From positions 124,001 through 188,000 of the forward strand of contig JAUTDX010007107.1 of NCBI GenBank assembly GCA_030844895.1: 64,000 nucleotides of DNA. The letters run 5' to 3'. The notes beneath the pieces were generated by a model. It saw only the letters and a program-made list of their open reading frames with translations. It ran no database searches and was not told the DNA's origin. The DNA comes from Ambrosia x helenae. Taxonomy: Eukaryota; Streptophyta; Magnoliopsida; Asterales; Asteraceae. A program made the position numbers and the translations under genes. This document shows positions 24,978 to 36,964 of this stretch, piece by piece; the stretch's first letter is position 1; every line of letters begins with the position of its first letter.

Positions 24978-25250
24978 CCTTTTGGTCCCCACTGCGCTGA
25001 CCATTAGTGGTAATAGAGGAGGGTGTGGATTCGCGGAACGTCGTTAGTCAGATGTCGCTATCAGTCCATCCTTGTGGTCCCCTATGTGACAATAGCTAGC
25101 GGCGACTGAGGAGAGTAGGGATCCGTGGAACGTCATTGGTTGGATGTCGTTATGAAGGTCCTTTTGGTCTCATATGTGATAACCACCGGTGGTGACTAAG
25201 GAGAACATAGATCCGCATAACATCATTGGTTAGATGTTATCAAGGTGTCC
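24978..25250. repeat. Degenerate tandem repeat, about 90-bp unit, three copies
   Basis: Units share a GGTC-rich start, GGTG/GCGACT..GGAG, GGATCCG and CGTCATTGGTTGGATGTC-like block (near 25020, 25110 and 25200). No coding potential. Confidence 0.65.
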
Positions 25251-25300
25251 TTATGTTTTCTACTGTGTCTAACGTGACCGACTTAGCATATGGTCACTGT

Positions 25301-26922
25301 GACACCCGGCATATTTGGCTTAAACATTTTAGTAACATCTAAGTCTACCTTAGCGGGAAACGTTTATAAACGGACTTAACTAGGTTAGTTGAGTCGGGTC
25401 AAGTTAGGATTGTCCATGGTTCAATGATCTGGAGGGTCATTGGGAGTCATTTTGGGAATATACTAGTACCGGTCCCGTTGTTGGTGACATTACATAAACT
25501 AATTAAGTGTATGTGTAGATTATTGGCCGTATGGTGGATTATATACATAGATGTGTTTAAATGATGTGTAGATGATTATCCATGCTTAAATACGTTAAAC
25601 ATAGATTAAGGTTGCATGCTCATATGTTAAGATGCGTTAAAATGCGTTAAACACGACAAACTGGAAAACTAGATAAACATAGGTTCTGGTTCGACCACTC
25701 CGAATGGTCGAAGGTGGAATTGTGCCTTGGTTCGACCCTTTGAAAAGGGGCGAACCTGGGATATGGAATTTGAAGATTTTCATTCGACCAAGTCAGGGTT
25801 CATTCGACCCTGTGAAAGGGTCGAAGGAGACCACATTCGACCATTGACAGGGGTCGAAGGTGGAATAATATAAATACCAAACTTTGTCATTTTTCACCAT
25901 TTCACAAACCTTAACCGTCTCAAAACACTCTCAAACGATTTTAATCACTAAGGAAGGAGTTTTTGCTCTTCTTTTTCATAATCTAACCTATCAACAACAT
26001 CTAGACAAGAATCCAAGGTGTGTTCTTAATCCTAAACCTTTTTAAGGCATTTTAATCCGTTTTTATCTAACCCTAAATGTCCAGATCTGTCCTAAGGAAG
26101 TTTTTATCAATAAAAACCTTTTAAACACCTTTCTAAATCTAAACCCTATCATTAAACCTAGGTTTTGTATCAATAAACATATGTTAATTATGTTTTATGT
26201 GATGTTATGTGTTGTTTAATGATTTGCTGTTGTTCTAATGTTAGAAACATGATCTAGGGCTGCTATGAATGATAGTTTAGGATTGTAAAGGTTATTATTA
26301 GATAGATGATGATATTATGGGTATTTTGGGGATTTTATGAAATCTAGGGCTTGTGCATGTTAAGTATTATTAATAAAATGAATGGGGGTTTTCGATTACA
26401 AGATAAACTGAGCATTTGTAGATGATTATGGGTTGGTATTAAAAAGTTTCCTAATTGGGTAAAGATTTCATGCATGATGTGACATTTCCATAATTTTGCC
26501 ATTTTGGGAAAGTATTAAAACAAGCTGGTTTTGGGGCAAAATTGGTGGGGTTATGTAGGGATATGTTAATCATACTTGACTGCTGTGTTTGATGATGTTT
26601 CGAGATGTTTCGAATGTGTTTGAAACGTTTTTAGGAAAATTTATAAAACAGGGGCGAACCTGGACTCATTCGACCATTCGAATGGTCGAAGGAGAGATTC
26701 CAGGGTCGAACCTGGGAAATGTTGGGCGAACCTGATCAAACGGTCGAACGTGGAAAAACGGGCGAAGGAAAACTTAAAAACGGGCGAAGGGAACTTAAAA
26801 TGGGAGAAGGAGATTTTATCTGACTGGTTCAACCGTTCTGATGCAGAAATGAGATTTTTGATACAAACTAAGTGTTTTATGCTTGAACCTTGGGTGTAAT
26901 CTATGTGTACTTGATTAGTTAG
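25301..26922 (+). mobile_element. Partial LTR (TGTGACACCCGG type)
   Basis: It starts TGTGACACCCGGC, a common plant Ty3/gypsy LTR start, and contains a TATA-like AATATAAATACC near 25867. Repeated short palindromes around TTCGACC / GGTCGAA occur at 25690-25860 and 26665-26790. It is cut at 26922 by the insertion of the next element; no terminus is seen further on. Confidence 0.5.
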
Positions 26923-28422
26923 TGTAACGACCCGATTTTCACCGAGTCGTTACCGATTGGTAGTTAGTTTACTAACTAGTTTTATAGTTTTCATTTCACA
27001 CTTTTAAAACCGGTTTCTTGCACTTGTATCACAACCAACATTTTTAACTCAAAACATCATTATATTATACATCAAAAACCATAATTTCCACACCATGTTC
27101 GGCCGAAACCTTACAACCTTTAGTTTTGAAAACGCCACACTACAACACGATTCTACTTTATTTATAAACATCAAACTTCATTCAACAAGTTCACTAACAC
27201 CATAACTGAGCTCGGGTTCCATGATAATCTCCTAAAATGTATGTTTAAAATACGTTAGTCGAAACTAGTGAGTGATGCCAAGACTTTAACAATCTTTTAG
27301 ACACATGCATGTAATCGTCCGGTCATTCTATTTTGCGAGTATAGATCGATTATGCATGGTCCCGTAGCCTCTAATCGGCCCGGGTCTATACTCTTTGATA
27401 CCGAATGGATCCACTCTACGTAGTTTCTATTCGACCGGTTTCTATTATTTCTATTAGATCATGATCAAGTGATGATTTTCAAAGACAAACAAACATACAT
27501 CTACCCCAAATCATTTAAAAGCTACTATGGGGTGCAAACACTCACTTGTTGTTCTTCCACTTGATTTCTAAGATTGATGACTTGCTCGGAAATTATGCGG
27601 ACTACCTGTTTATCATATAAACACGATTACAAATACACACATATACGTTAGTTAGCTGACCATTACAGCTTAGGTATATAAATACGTAGGTAGCTGGCCA
27701 TTACAGCTTGGCGCTCGTGATTACTACAAGTTAAGGATTAGAACTTACCCGGATGACTCTTAACGGCCGGTTTCACACCGTAGCCGTGGGTTAATTGTGA
27801 TCACTAAGCTTATGTAGAATAGAAGATTTATAAGAAAAGGATAATAATTATGGGGTAAGGTTGCCGATTGATAGGGATGGAAGATGAATGGATTGCATGT
27901 TGGAGATGAAGAGGTGAATGGTGGGTTTGTGGTTTCTGAATGGTTTGGCCGGTTTAGAGGGAGTGGTTTGCTTTATTCCATGCAAGAAATGATGAGCTAG
28001 GTTTATAGGTTAGAGAGGTGTTAAGGTGTAAGTAACTTGGAGTGCTTAGGTGGATTTCATTTGAAGAGTGGCGGCACTCTTTCAACCGTAGAGATGGGCC
28101 GACCAATGATAATAGGATGGGCTTGGTCTAAAGTTTATAGTTCTATAATTCATACATATATATCGGCCCAAGGTTAGTTATAAATTAGATCCAATACTCG
28201 GCCCAATAAGATTAATAACTATCGGGTCTTTTCTGCTTTTTATTTGGGCCCAGAACTTAGTCCACTTCTATCGGGTCTAATTAATGGGCCGGATAGATAC
28301 TGGGCTTATCCTACTTAATTGGGCCGGCTGGGTCTAAATTCTATATCCGGGTAAGTATATTGGGCTACACCTTAAGGTGGCCCAATATTATTTTAATAAT
28401 TTTATTTCGTTTGGTCGTTACA
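26923..28422 (-). repeat. 3' LTR of the Ty3/gypsy element
   Basis: 1500 bp, TGTAACGACC at one end and its inverted counterpart GGTCGTTACA at the other. The polypurine tract (minus strand AAGGGGGGAAGAA) adjoins it at 28423. Confidence 0.9.
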
Positions 28423-28433
28423 TTCTTCCCCCC

Positions 28434-31400
28434 TTAGAAAATTTCGTCCCCGAAATTGTTTTTATGTTGTACCTGATTCATAAATAGGTGAGGGTATTTT
28501 GCTCTCATCAAATCCTCACGTTCAAAAGTGAATTCAGGACCTCGTCTAGAATTCCACTTAACTTGTACTATCGGTATCTTTCCCCTTCTTAGTCTTCTTT
28601 CTTGTTGTGATACAATTTCTATAGGTTCTTCTGTGAATCGTAATTGGGGATTTACTTGAATATCATCTAAAGGAATAATGGCTTGTGTATCCACTACACA
28701 TTTTCGGAGGTTGGAGATATGAAAAACATCATGGATCCCGTCTAATTCTGGAGGTAACTCTAGACGATAGGCTACCTGTCCAATTCTTTCCTTTATTTGA
28801 TACGGTCCTATATATCGTGGGTTAAGTTTTTCCCGTTTTTGAAATCGCATAACACCTTTCCATGGGGATACTTTCAATAGGACGTAGTCTCCTATCTGGA
28901 ATTCTAACGGTTTTCTTCGATTATCTGCATAGCTTTTCTGGCGACTCCTGGCTTCCTCTAGTTTCTTCTTGATTTGAATTATCTTGTCTGTGGTTTCTTG
29001 AATAATTTGTGGTCCGGTAAGTTGGTTTTCTCCAATTTCATTCCAACAAATTGGAGATCTACACTTTCTACCATATAGTGCTTCAAAGGGCGCAGCTTGT
29101 ATAGAAGCGTGATAACTATTATTGTACGAAAATTCTACTAATGGTAGATGAGTGTCCCAACTTCCCCTAAATTCCAAAACACAAGCTCGTAACATATCTT
29201 CTAGTGTTCGAATAGTTCTTTCACTTTGTCCATCTGTTTGTGGGTGATATGCAGTGCTAAGCCTGATTTGAGATCCTAAGGCATCTTGAAACTTTCCCCA
29301 AAATCTAGAAGTGAAACGGCCATCACGATCTGAGATAATAGAGAGGGGAATTCCATGCCTTGTTACTATCTCCCGTATATATATATATATATTTGATAAT
29401 TTTTCTACTCCAAAATTTTCTTGTATGGGTAGAAAATTGGCTGATTTGGTTAGCCTATCTACTATCACCCAAATGGCATCATTACCACTTGTAGATCTTG
29501 GTAATTTAGTTACCAAATCCATGGTAAGTTGATCCCATTTTCAAAGAGGAATTTCGGGTTGTATCAATAACCCGCTAGGCTTTTGGTGCTCAGCCTTCAC
29601 CTTAGTACAGGTTATACATTTTGCAACAAATTCTCCAATACTTCTTTTCATACTTGGCCACCAAAAATTCTTTCTAAGATCTTTGTACATCTTATGATTA
29701 CCAGGGTGGATCGAATATTTCGAATGATGAATTTCTCTTAGAATAACTTCTCTTTGATCACCATATCGAGGTATCCATATTCTGGCATCGTGTCTTAAAA
29801 TTCCGTCTGCACCTTCTATTAATCTTTCTTCTTCTCGATTAAGATCTTCTTGTTCTATTAAGGTAGGTTCTAAAGCTCTTCTTTGATAATTCCTTAAATG
29901 ACTTAAGAATTCATTTACTAGAGTAATCTTAAAAGCTTTAGCTCCTAGAGGTTTTTCTTTCCGACTTAATGCATCAGCCACAATATTTGCTTTTCCTGGA
30001 TGGTATCTTATGTCGCACTCGTAATCGCTTAAGATTTCTATCCATCTTCTTTGTCGCATGTTTAAAAGTTTTTGGTCAAAAATATGTTGAAGGCCTTTAT
30101 GATCAGTGTAGATGGTACACTTTGTTCCATATAGGTAATGCCTCCATATTTTTAAAGCAAATATTATGGCCCCAAGTTCTAAATCGTGTGTAACGTAATT
30201 CTGTTCGTGTTTCTTCAATTGTCTTGAGGCATAAGCTATTACTTGCTGTTCTTGCATTAGAACACATCCTAAGCCTTGTTGAGAAGCATCACAGTATACT
30301 ATGAATGTTTTTCCTTCTTTTGGTAGGGTTAATACTGGGGCTTCACATAATTTATTCTTTAGATTCTGAAAGGCTTGTTCCTGTTTTTCCTTCCATTCAA
30401 ACTTAGAAGTTTTCTTAGTTAGAGTGGTAAGGGGTAGGGCTAATTTAGCAAAGTTTCTAATAAATCTTCTGTAATAACCTGCTAGCCCTATAAATTGCCT
30501 AATTTCTGTAGGATTCTTAGGCTGTTCCCATTTTTGAATAGCTTCTACTTTGATAGGATCTACTTGTATTCCTTTTTCATTGATCACATGTCCTAAGAAT
30601 TTAATTTCTTTCACCCAGAATTCGCACTTAGTAAGTTTTGCGTATAGCTTTTCTTTTCTAAGGGTTTCCAGAACTTCTCTTAAATGTTGTTGATGATCTT
30701 CCTCATTATTAGAATAAATTAAAATGTCATCTAAAAAGACGATCACAAACTTATCTAAGTAAGGCCTACAAATTCTATTCATCAAATCCATAAATACTGT
30801 AGGGGCATTGGTTAGCCCAAATGGCATGACTAAAAATTCATAGTGGCCATATCTGGTTCGAAAAGCAGTTTTTAAAACATCTTCATCTCTTATTCTTATC
30901 TGATGGTAACCTGACCTAAGATCAATTTTGGAAAAATATTGGGCACCCTGTAATTGATCAAAGAGATCATCGATCCTAGGTAATGGGTATTTGTTCTTAA
31001 TAGTTAGCTTATTAAGCTCCCTATAATCTATGCACATTCTCATGGTTCCATCTTTTTTCTTAACAAAAAGTACCGGTGCTCCCCAAGGGGAGGTACTTGG
31101 TCTAATGAATCCTCGATTTATGAGTTCTTCTAATTGCTTCGTAAGTTCTCTCATTTCATTTGTAGCTAACCTATATGGAGCTCTAGCAACTGGTGCAGCT
31201 CCAGGAATTAGGTCAATTGAAAATTCTACTTGGCGAGGTGGGGGTAATCCTGGTAATTCTTCTAGGAAAACGTCCTTGAATTCAAATACTATTTTAATTG
31301 TATCTATTTCTTCTTTGTTTTCTTTTTCTGAATTCAGATGTATCAAAAAGAGTTGGTGTCCCTTCTTCCAGTACTTCATTATTTTTAAGCTGGAAACTAA

Positions 31401-33080
31401 ATTTAGGGTTCCTTTTGGTTTCTCCCCGTATACGATTAAAGTTTCCTGTGTTAGAAGAGGTATCTTTATTATCTTTTCTTTGCAAACTATTTCAACCTGA
31501 TTTGATGCTAACCAATCCATTCCGACTATAACGTCAAATTCTCCTAGACTCATAGGAATGAGATTTATCAGAAATTCCTGATTTTCAATAGTCAATGTCA
31601 AATTTTTAAAAACTTCAGTAGCTTTTAAAATTTTTCCATCGGCTATCTCGATTTCGTATATTTTATTCATGGGTTCTGGGAGTATGTTTATCTTTTCTAT
31701 AAAGGTTTTTGAAATGAAGCTAAGATTAGCTCCAGTATCAAATAAAACATAAGCGGGTAATTGGTTAATATAGAACATACCCGTAACTAAATCGGGCTCA
31801 TCTCGGGCTTCTTCCGCATTGATCACAAATGCCCTTCCTCTTCCTTGTTCACCTTTAGACGAGTTTTTCAGCTTAGGACAGTCGGCTTTGTAATGACCAG
31901 GTTCTTTGCATTCATAACATGTTCTGGGACGGTCTGGGTCAAATCTACAATCTCTTGCCACATGCCCTACTTTCTTACAGTTCTGGCAATGGGGTCCCTT
32001 GCAATTGCCGAAATGAAATCGGCCACATCGATCACATTTCCTTCGACATTCACCAGTGTGGTAATATTTGCATTTTGAGCAGAAAGGGCTATTTCCACGG
32101 TAGGGTCGCTTTTCAGGGTTTCCCTGGTCTCCTGAGTTTTCTTGACTTTTACCGGATGTATTGAAATTTATGGTTCTAAAGGTTTCATTCCACCCTCTTT
32201 TGCTACCTACCGCTATTCTCTCTCGTTCTTTATGCCTTATTATGTCATCAGTTAGGCTTAAGGCTAATTCACAGGCAGTATCAAACTTTGCTGGTTTTGC
32301 CCCTCTAACTATTCCCTGAATTTGGGGGTTCAATCTCCAGATAAACCTTCTAATTCTTTTAGGTTCAGGGTTTACTTGATGAGGTACTAAACGGGCAAGT
32401 TGATTGAATCGGTTTATATAGCCTATACAATCTAGGCCCTTCATTTCCATTCCTAGGAATTCTATTTCTATCTTTTCAATCTCATTCATAGGGCAGTATT
32501 TCTCAGTGATAAGTGTTCGAAACTCTAGCCATGTCATAGTAGCTACCACTTCCCTACCTCTTACCTGTCTTATCATATTCCACCAGTTTAAAGCTTCTGC
32601 TTTTAACGAGTGGGTTACAAATTTCACCTGGTCACTAGGGGCACAATTGCTTATTTCCAGTATAGATTCCATTTCTTCTAACCAGCGGGTAGCCCCAGCA
32701 GCACCCGTACTACCATCAAAGGATTCGGGTCTACAGGCCATAAAGGTTTTGTAGTCACGGTATCGAGATCTTATAGTGTTATCTTCTAAGTTAACTATGA
32801 CCTCATCTTGATTTTTCTCTACACTTTTGGAACCTGATGGTTTTTCTAACATTGTCATAATAGTTGGTATTGAATCTTGAAGACTATCTAAAACTAACTT
32901 CCTCATTTTCTCTTCTAATTCACTCATCTCATTTGTTACAGGAATATCTTCTTCTACGGGGGTTTCTTCATTCATGGGTTCTTCAATTGTTTCAGTTGGT
33001 TTCGAGGAAGAAGCTTTATTTTTCTTGGTTTGTTCTATTTCTGGTTCTTTTCCCGTATTTCTTTCAGATCGTCTCGGCAT
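28434..33080 (-). pseudogene. Ty3/gypsy gag-pol polyprotein with one in-frame stop
   Basis: One frame of 1549 codons is interrupted only by TGA at 29541-29543, where Trp is the usual residue. Domains of the first 1179 residues: gag about 105-260; three to four CCHC-type zinc knuckles 334-401; aspartic protease with DTG at 448-450; reverse transcriptase about 655-840 with FLDD at 782-785; RNase H about 925-1040; integrase HHCC finger about 1110-1170. After the stop come the integrase core with its D, D and E residues and a C-terminal part ending in a chromodomain-like segment (RxLRRGKIPIVQVKW...). This makes it a chromovirus, probably the Tekay/Del branch. Readthrough or a defective copy are both possible. 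A (TA)n run lies in the integrase part near 29380. Confidence 0.9.
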
Positions 33081-33374
33081 TTTCTATATTTAAAAATTTT
33101 CATATTGATTAGTAATAATTTATTTCATAACCTTTTTATTTTATTCTAATTAATTAACCAAAACATCTAGATATATTTATATCATAGGAAAATTTCTAGA
33201 TGTTTAATACACAAACTACTAATCACATAAATTAACATACTACCACACAATACTATCACATAAGTTTTTACAACACATAACATTTTAACTACTACTTCAC
33301 CACCTTTTATTTAATACTAGCCTTCTACCTTCACTTCAACCTTCCCACCATCTTGGCTCCCATGCACCATCACC

Positions 33375-34028
33375 CTACAACATTAGAGGATACTTGGACT
33401 CCTCAAGGACTTGTCTTGATTGATATGCGAACCTCCTCACCAACTTCCTTAGCTCTTCCACCATGTTGCGAGCTTGATCACGTTGGGTTTTCATTTGATA
33501 ATAACTTTCTACCAATTCCAAGTAATCTTTCCGGCTCACGTACTCCGATTGTGATAGCGCTCCATTTGCCCGGTTAATCAAAGTAGCTTCAAGATATGGG
33601 TCAATCACCGGGGTCATGGGTGGTATGGTTGGAGGGATCGGATAAGCCGTAGTAAATGGATTATAACTAGATTCTTCTATTGAAATATTGCTAGAAGTAC
33701 CAAAACAATCACTAGGAGATGGGTTCGGATAATAGTAGTGGGGTATTGGATCAACTTGAGGGTAGGAGTGGATGGTTTCGGATGGTGTGAACACGGGCTC
33801 GGGTAAAGGGCCGACTACCCCTATGTTTTCCAAATTAAAATCCCACCCGCTACTCGTCCACCTTAAACCCGGTATCTCGGCTAACAAGTCTTGAGTACTC
33901 GGAAACTCTTGTGACTCGTTATCCATCACTTCCTCTTGGTTGGGTATCTCCTCTTCTTCAATTTCCATTTCCACTTCGGCTTGTTCTTCGGTGTTCGACA
34001 TTCTATTACACATAATCATATCAAGCAA
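33375..34028 (-). CDS. Extra leader ORF of the Ty3/gypsy element, unknown function
   Basis: An uninterrupted 217-residue frame lies between the primer-binding site and gag. The first third is acidic (Glu-rich 18-50); the middle is rich in Pro, Tyr and Ser; residues about 165-205 look helical and charged (SRKDYLELVESYYQMKT). There is no zinc finger, membrane segment or catalytic motif. It is on the same strand as gag-pol but separated from it by about 290 bp. Plant Ty3/gypsy elements sometimes carry extra frames, but I do not recognise this one. An internal ATG at residue 5 or 10 could be the true start. Confidence 0.6.
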   Translation of the reverse strand: MLDMIMCNRMSNTEEQAEVEMEIEEEEIPNQEEVMDNESQEFPSTQDLLAEIPGLRWTSSGWDFNLENIGVVGPLPEPVFTPSETIHSYPQVDPIPHYYYPNPSPSDCFGTSSNISIEESSYNPFTTAYPIPPTIPPMTPVIDPYLEATLINRANGALSQSEYVSRKDYLELVESYYQMKTQRDQARNMVEELRKLVRRFAYQSRQVLEESKYPLML

Positions 34029-34064
34029 ATTTCAAATTAGTTCTATAAAAATTCCACTACTTCC

Positions 34065-34086
34065 CGAACCCGAGCTCTGATACCAA
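34065..34086 (-). promoter_or_regulatory. Primer-binding site, initiator Met-tRNA type
   Basis: On the minus strand, two bases after the 5' LTR, the sequence reads TGGTATCAGAGCTCGGGTT, complementary to the 3' end of plant initiator methionine tRNA. It marks the 5' end of the element and fixes its orientation. Confidence 0.85.
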
Positions 34087-34088
34087 CC

Positions 34089-35588
34089 TGTAACGACCCG
34101 ATTTTCACCGAGTCGTTACCGATTGGTAGTTAGTTTACTAACTAGTTTTATAGTTTTCATTTCACACTTTTAAAACCGGTTTCTTGCACTTGTATCACAA
34201 CCAACATTTTTAACTCAAAACATCATTATATTATACATCAAAAACCATAATTTCCACACCATGTTCGGCCGAAACCTTACAACCTTTAGTTTTGAAAACG
34301 CCACACTACAACACGATTCTACTTTATTTATAAACATCAAACTTCATTCAACAAGTTCACTAACACCATAACTGAGCTCGGGTTCCATGATAATCTCCTA
34401 AAATGTATGTTTAAAATACGTTAGTCGAAACTAGTGAGTGATGCCAAGACTTTAACAATCTTTTAGACACATGCATGTAATCGTCCGGTCATTCTATTTT
34501 GCGAGTATAGATCGATTATGCATGGTCCCGTAGCCTCTAATCGGCCCGGGTCTATACTCTTTGATACCGAATGGATCCACTCTACGTAGTTTCTATTCGA
34601 CCGGTTTCTATTATTTCTATTAGATCATGATCAAGTGATGATTTTCAAAGACAAACAAACATACATCTACCCCAAATCATTTAAAAGCTACTATGGGGTG
34701 CAAACACTCACTTGTTGTTCTTCCACTTGATTTCTAAGATTGATGACTTGCTCGGAAATTATGCGGACTACCTGTTTATCATATAAACACGATTACAAAT
34801 ACACACATATACGTTAGTTAGCTGACCATTACAGCTTAGGTATATAAATACGTAGGTAGCTGGCCATTACAGCTTGGCGCTCGTGATTACTACAAGTTAA
34901 GGATTAGAACTTACCCGGATGACTCTTAACGGCCGGTTTCACACCGTAGCCGTGGGTTAATTGTGATCACTAAGCTTATGTAGAATAGAAGATTTATAAG
35001 AAAAGGATAATAATTATGGGGTAAGGTTGCCGATTGATAGGGATGGAAGATGAATGGATTGCATGTTGGAGATGAAGAGGTGAATGGTGGGTTTGTGGTT
35101 TCTGAATGGTTTGGCCGGTTTAGAGGGAGTGGTTTGCTTTATTCCATGCAAGAAATGATGAGCTAGGTTTATAGGTTAGAGAGGTGTTAAGGTGTAAGTA
35201 ACTTGGAGTGCTTAGGTGGATTTCATTTGAAGAGTGGCGGCACTCTTTCAACCGTAGAGATGGGCCGGCCAATGATAATAGGATGGGCTTGGTCTAAAGT
35301 TTATAGTTCTATAATTCATACATATATATCGGCCCAAGGTTAGTTATAAATTAGATCCAATACTCGGCCCAATAAGATTAATAACTATCGGGTCTTTTCT
35401 GCTTTTTATTTGGGCCCAGAACTTAGTCCACTTCTATCGGGTCTAATTAATGGGCCGGATAGATACTGGGCTTATCCTACTTAATTGGGCCGGCTGGGTC
35501 TAAATTCTATATCCGGGTAAGTATATTGGGCTACACCTTAAGGTGGCCCAATATTATTTTAATAATTTTATTTCGTTTGGTCGTTACA
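34089..35588 (-). repeat. 5' LTR of the Ty3/gypsy element (shared)
   Basis: 1500 bp, same termini as 26923-28422. One base difference was noticed (G at about 35267 versus A at about 28101). It is followed at 35589 by a second polypurine tract and pol end, so it also acts as the 3' LTR of a neighbouring truncated copy. Confidence 0.9.
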
Positions 35589-36006
35589 TTCTTCCCCCCT
35601 TAGAAAATTTCGTCCCCGAAATTGTTTTTATGTTGTACCTGATTCATAAATAGGTGAGGGTATTTTGCTCTCATCATATCCTCACGTTCAAAAGTGAATT
35701 CAGGACCTCGTCTAGAATTCCACTTAACTTGTACTATCGGTATCTTTCCCCTTCTTAGTCTTCTTTCTTGTTGTGATACAATTTCTATAGGTTCTTCTGT
35801 GAATCGTAATTGGGGATTTACTTGAATATCATCTAAAGGAATAATGGCTTGTGTATCCACTACACATTTTCGGAGGTTGGAGATATGAAAAACATCATGG
35901 ATCCCGTCTAATTCTGGAGGTAACTCTAGACGATAGGCTACCTGTCCAATTCTTTCCTTTATTTGATACGGTCCTATATATCGTGGGTTAAGTTTTTCCC
36001 GTTTTT
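35589..36006 (-). pseudogene. Truncated pol 3' end of a second copy
   Basis: It matches 28423-28840 closely, encoding the chromodomain-like end of integrase and the polypurine tract. One change gives Met-Met where the main copy has Leu-Met. Everything upstream (beyond 36006) is replaced by unrelated sequence. Confidence 0.9.
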
Positions 36007-36964
36007 TCCCAATATTTTGGGTTTTAGATTTTTATAACCACCCGATTTCAGTTATAAATAGGTTCAGTTGATTCGTTTATTAAAAAAACATGGATCAATT
36101 AATTCAATATAACCAGGTAACTGTGTACTTTAGAGGTGTCTAGATCCAATATATTTTAATTAATAAATCTAGTTATATATTAACTAGCTTTTATCTCGGA
36201 AGCGTTCCGGGATTAAAAAATATAACAATTCTAATAATACTAATACTAATAGTAATAATTATTACTCTTGTAATTAAATAAATAAAAAATAACCTTGCTA
36301 TAAGGTGACACCATGTGTTGAAGTGTTGCGTGAATCTTTCTCCTAGCTTCTCTTGATGAAGTATACATATGTATCTTTAAAAGAGTAAAATTTCAATGAA
36401 AGCATGGCGATCGGACTGAATTTCAACATCGTAGATAAGAACCTGGTTCAAAAGAAAAAAACATTATTAATGAATAACCTGAACACTTTGTGTTTTTTTT
36501 TCCTGTATGACCGAAACCCCACAAAAAATAGTCGTTTTTTTCTCCGTTTTATATAGCACTATGGTACTCGTTGGAAAGATAATAAAACGCTCGTTAATTT
36601 GTTGTAATTCTTTTCTTTAAAAAATCTCGTATATAAAAGATATTAACGTTTAAAAATTATGAGAGGAAACATAAGAGAGAAAAATTTTAATTTGTTTTTA
36701 AATCCTTTTTTCCTAGAATAACTCAATTTAAATTTAGTAGATTAAGTTTTATATTATTATTAGACCATGCGTAGTGGGGGGCTTTATTTATAAAGCCCCT
36801 GTTTCTGATTGGTTGTTTATTTTATTATTTTTTCAATCTTTTAACTTAAAATAATTAAAATAAAAGACAAATAAATATAAAAAAATTACAAATAATATTA
36901 AAAAAATTACAACTAATATTAAAAAAAAAATTACAAGTAATATAAAAAAAAGTTACAACTAATA

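Larger units (their letters stand above)
26923..36006 (-). mobile_element. Young Ty3/gypsy element plus joined fragment of a second copy
   Basis: On the minus strand the order is: 3' end of a second copy's internal region (36006-35589), LTR (35588-34089), primer-binding site, leader ORF, gag-pol, polypurine tract, LTR (28422-26923). The LTRs are each 1500 bp; by eye I saw one difference between them. The two copies of the pol end (28423-28840 and 35589-36006) differ at one base seen. So two elements share a middle LTR. The right copy is truncated at 36006. Confidence 0.9.

Noticed and set aside
29311..33112. Plus-strand frames opposite gag-pol
   Set aside because: They are shadows of the minus-strand polyprotein.
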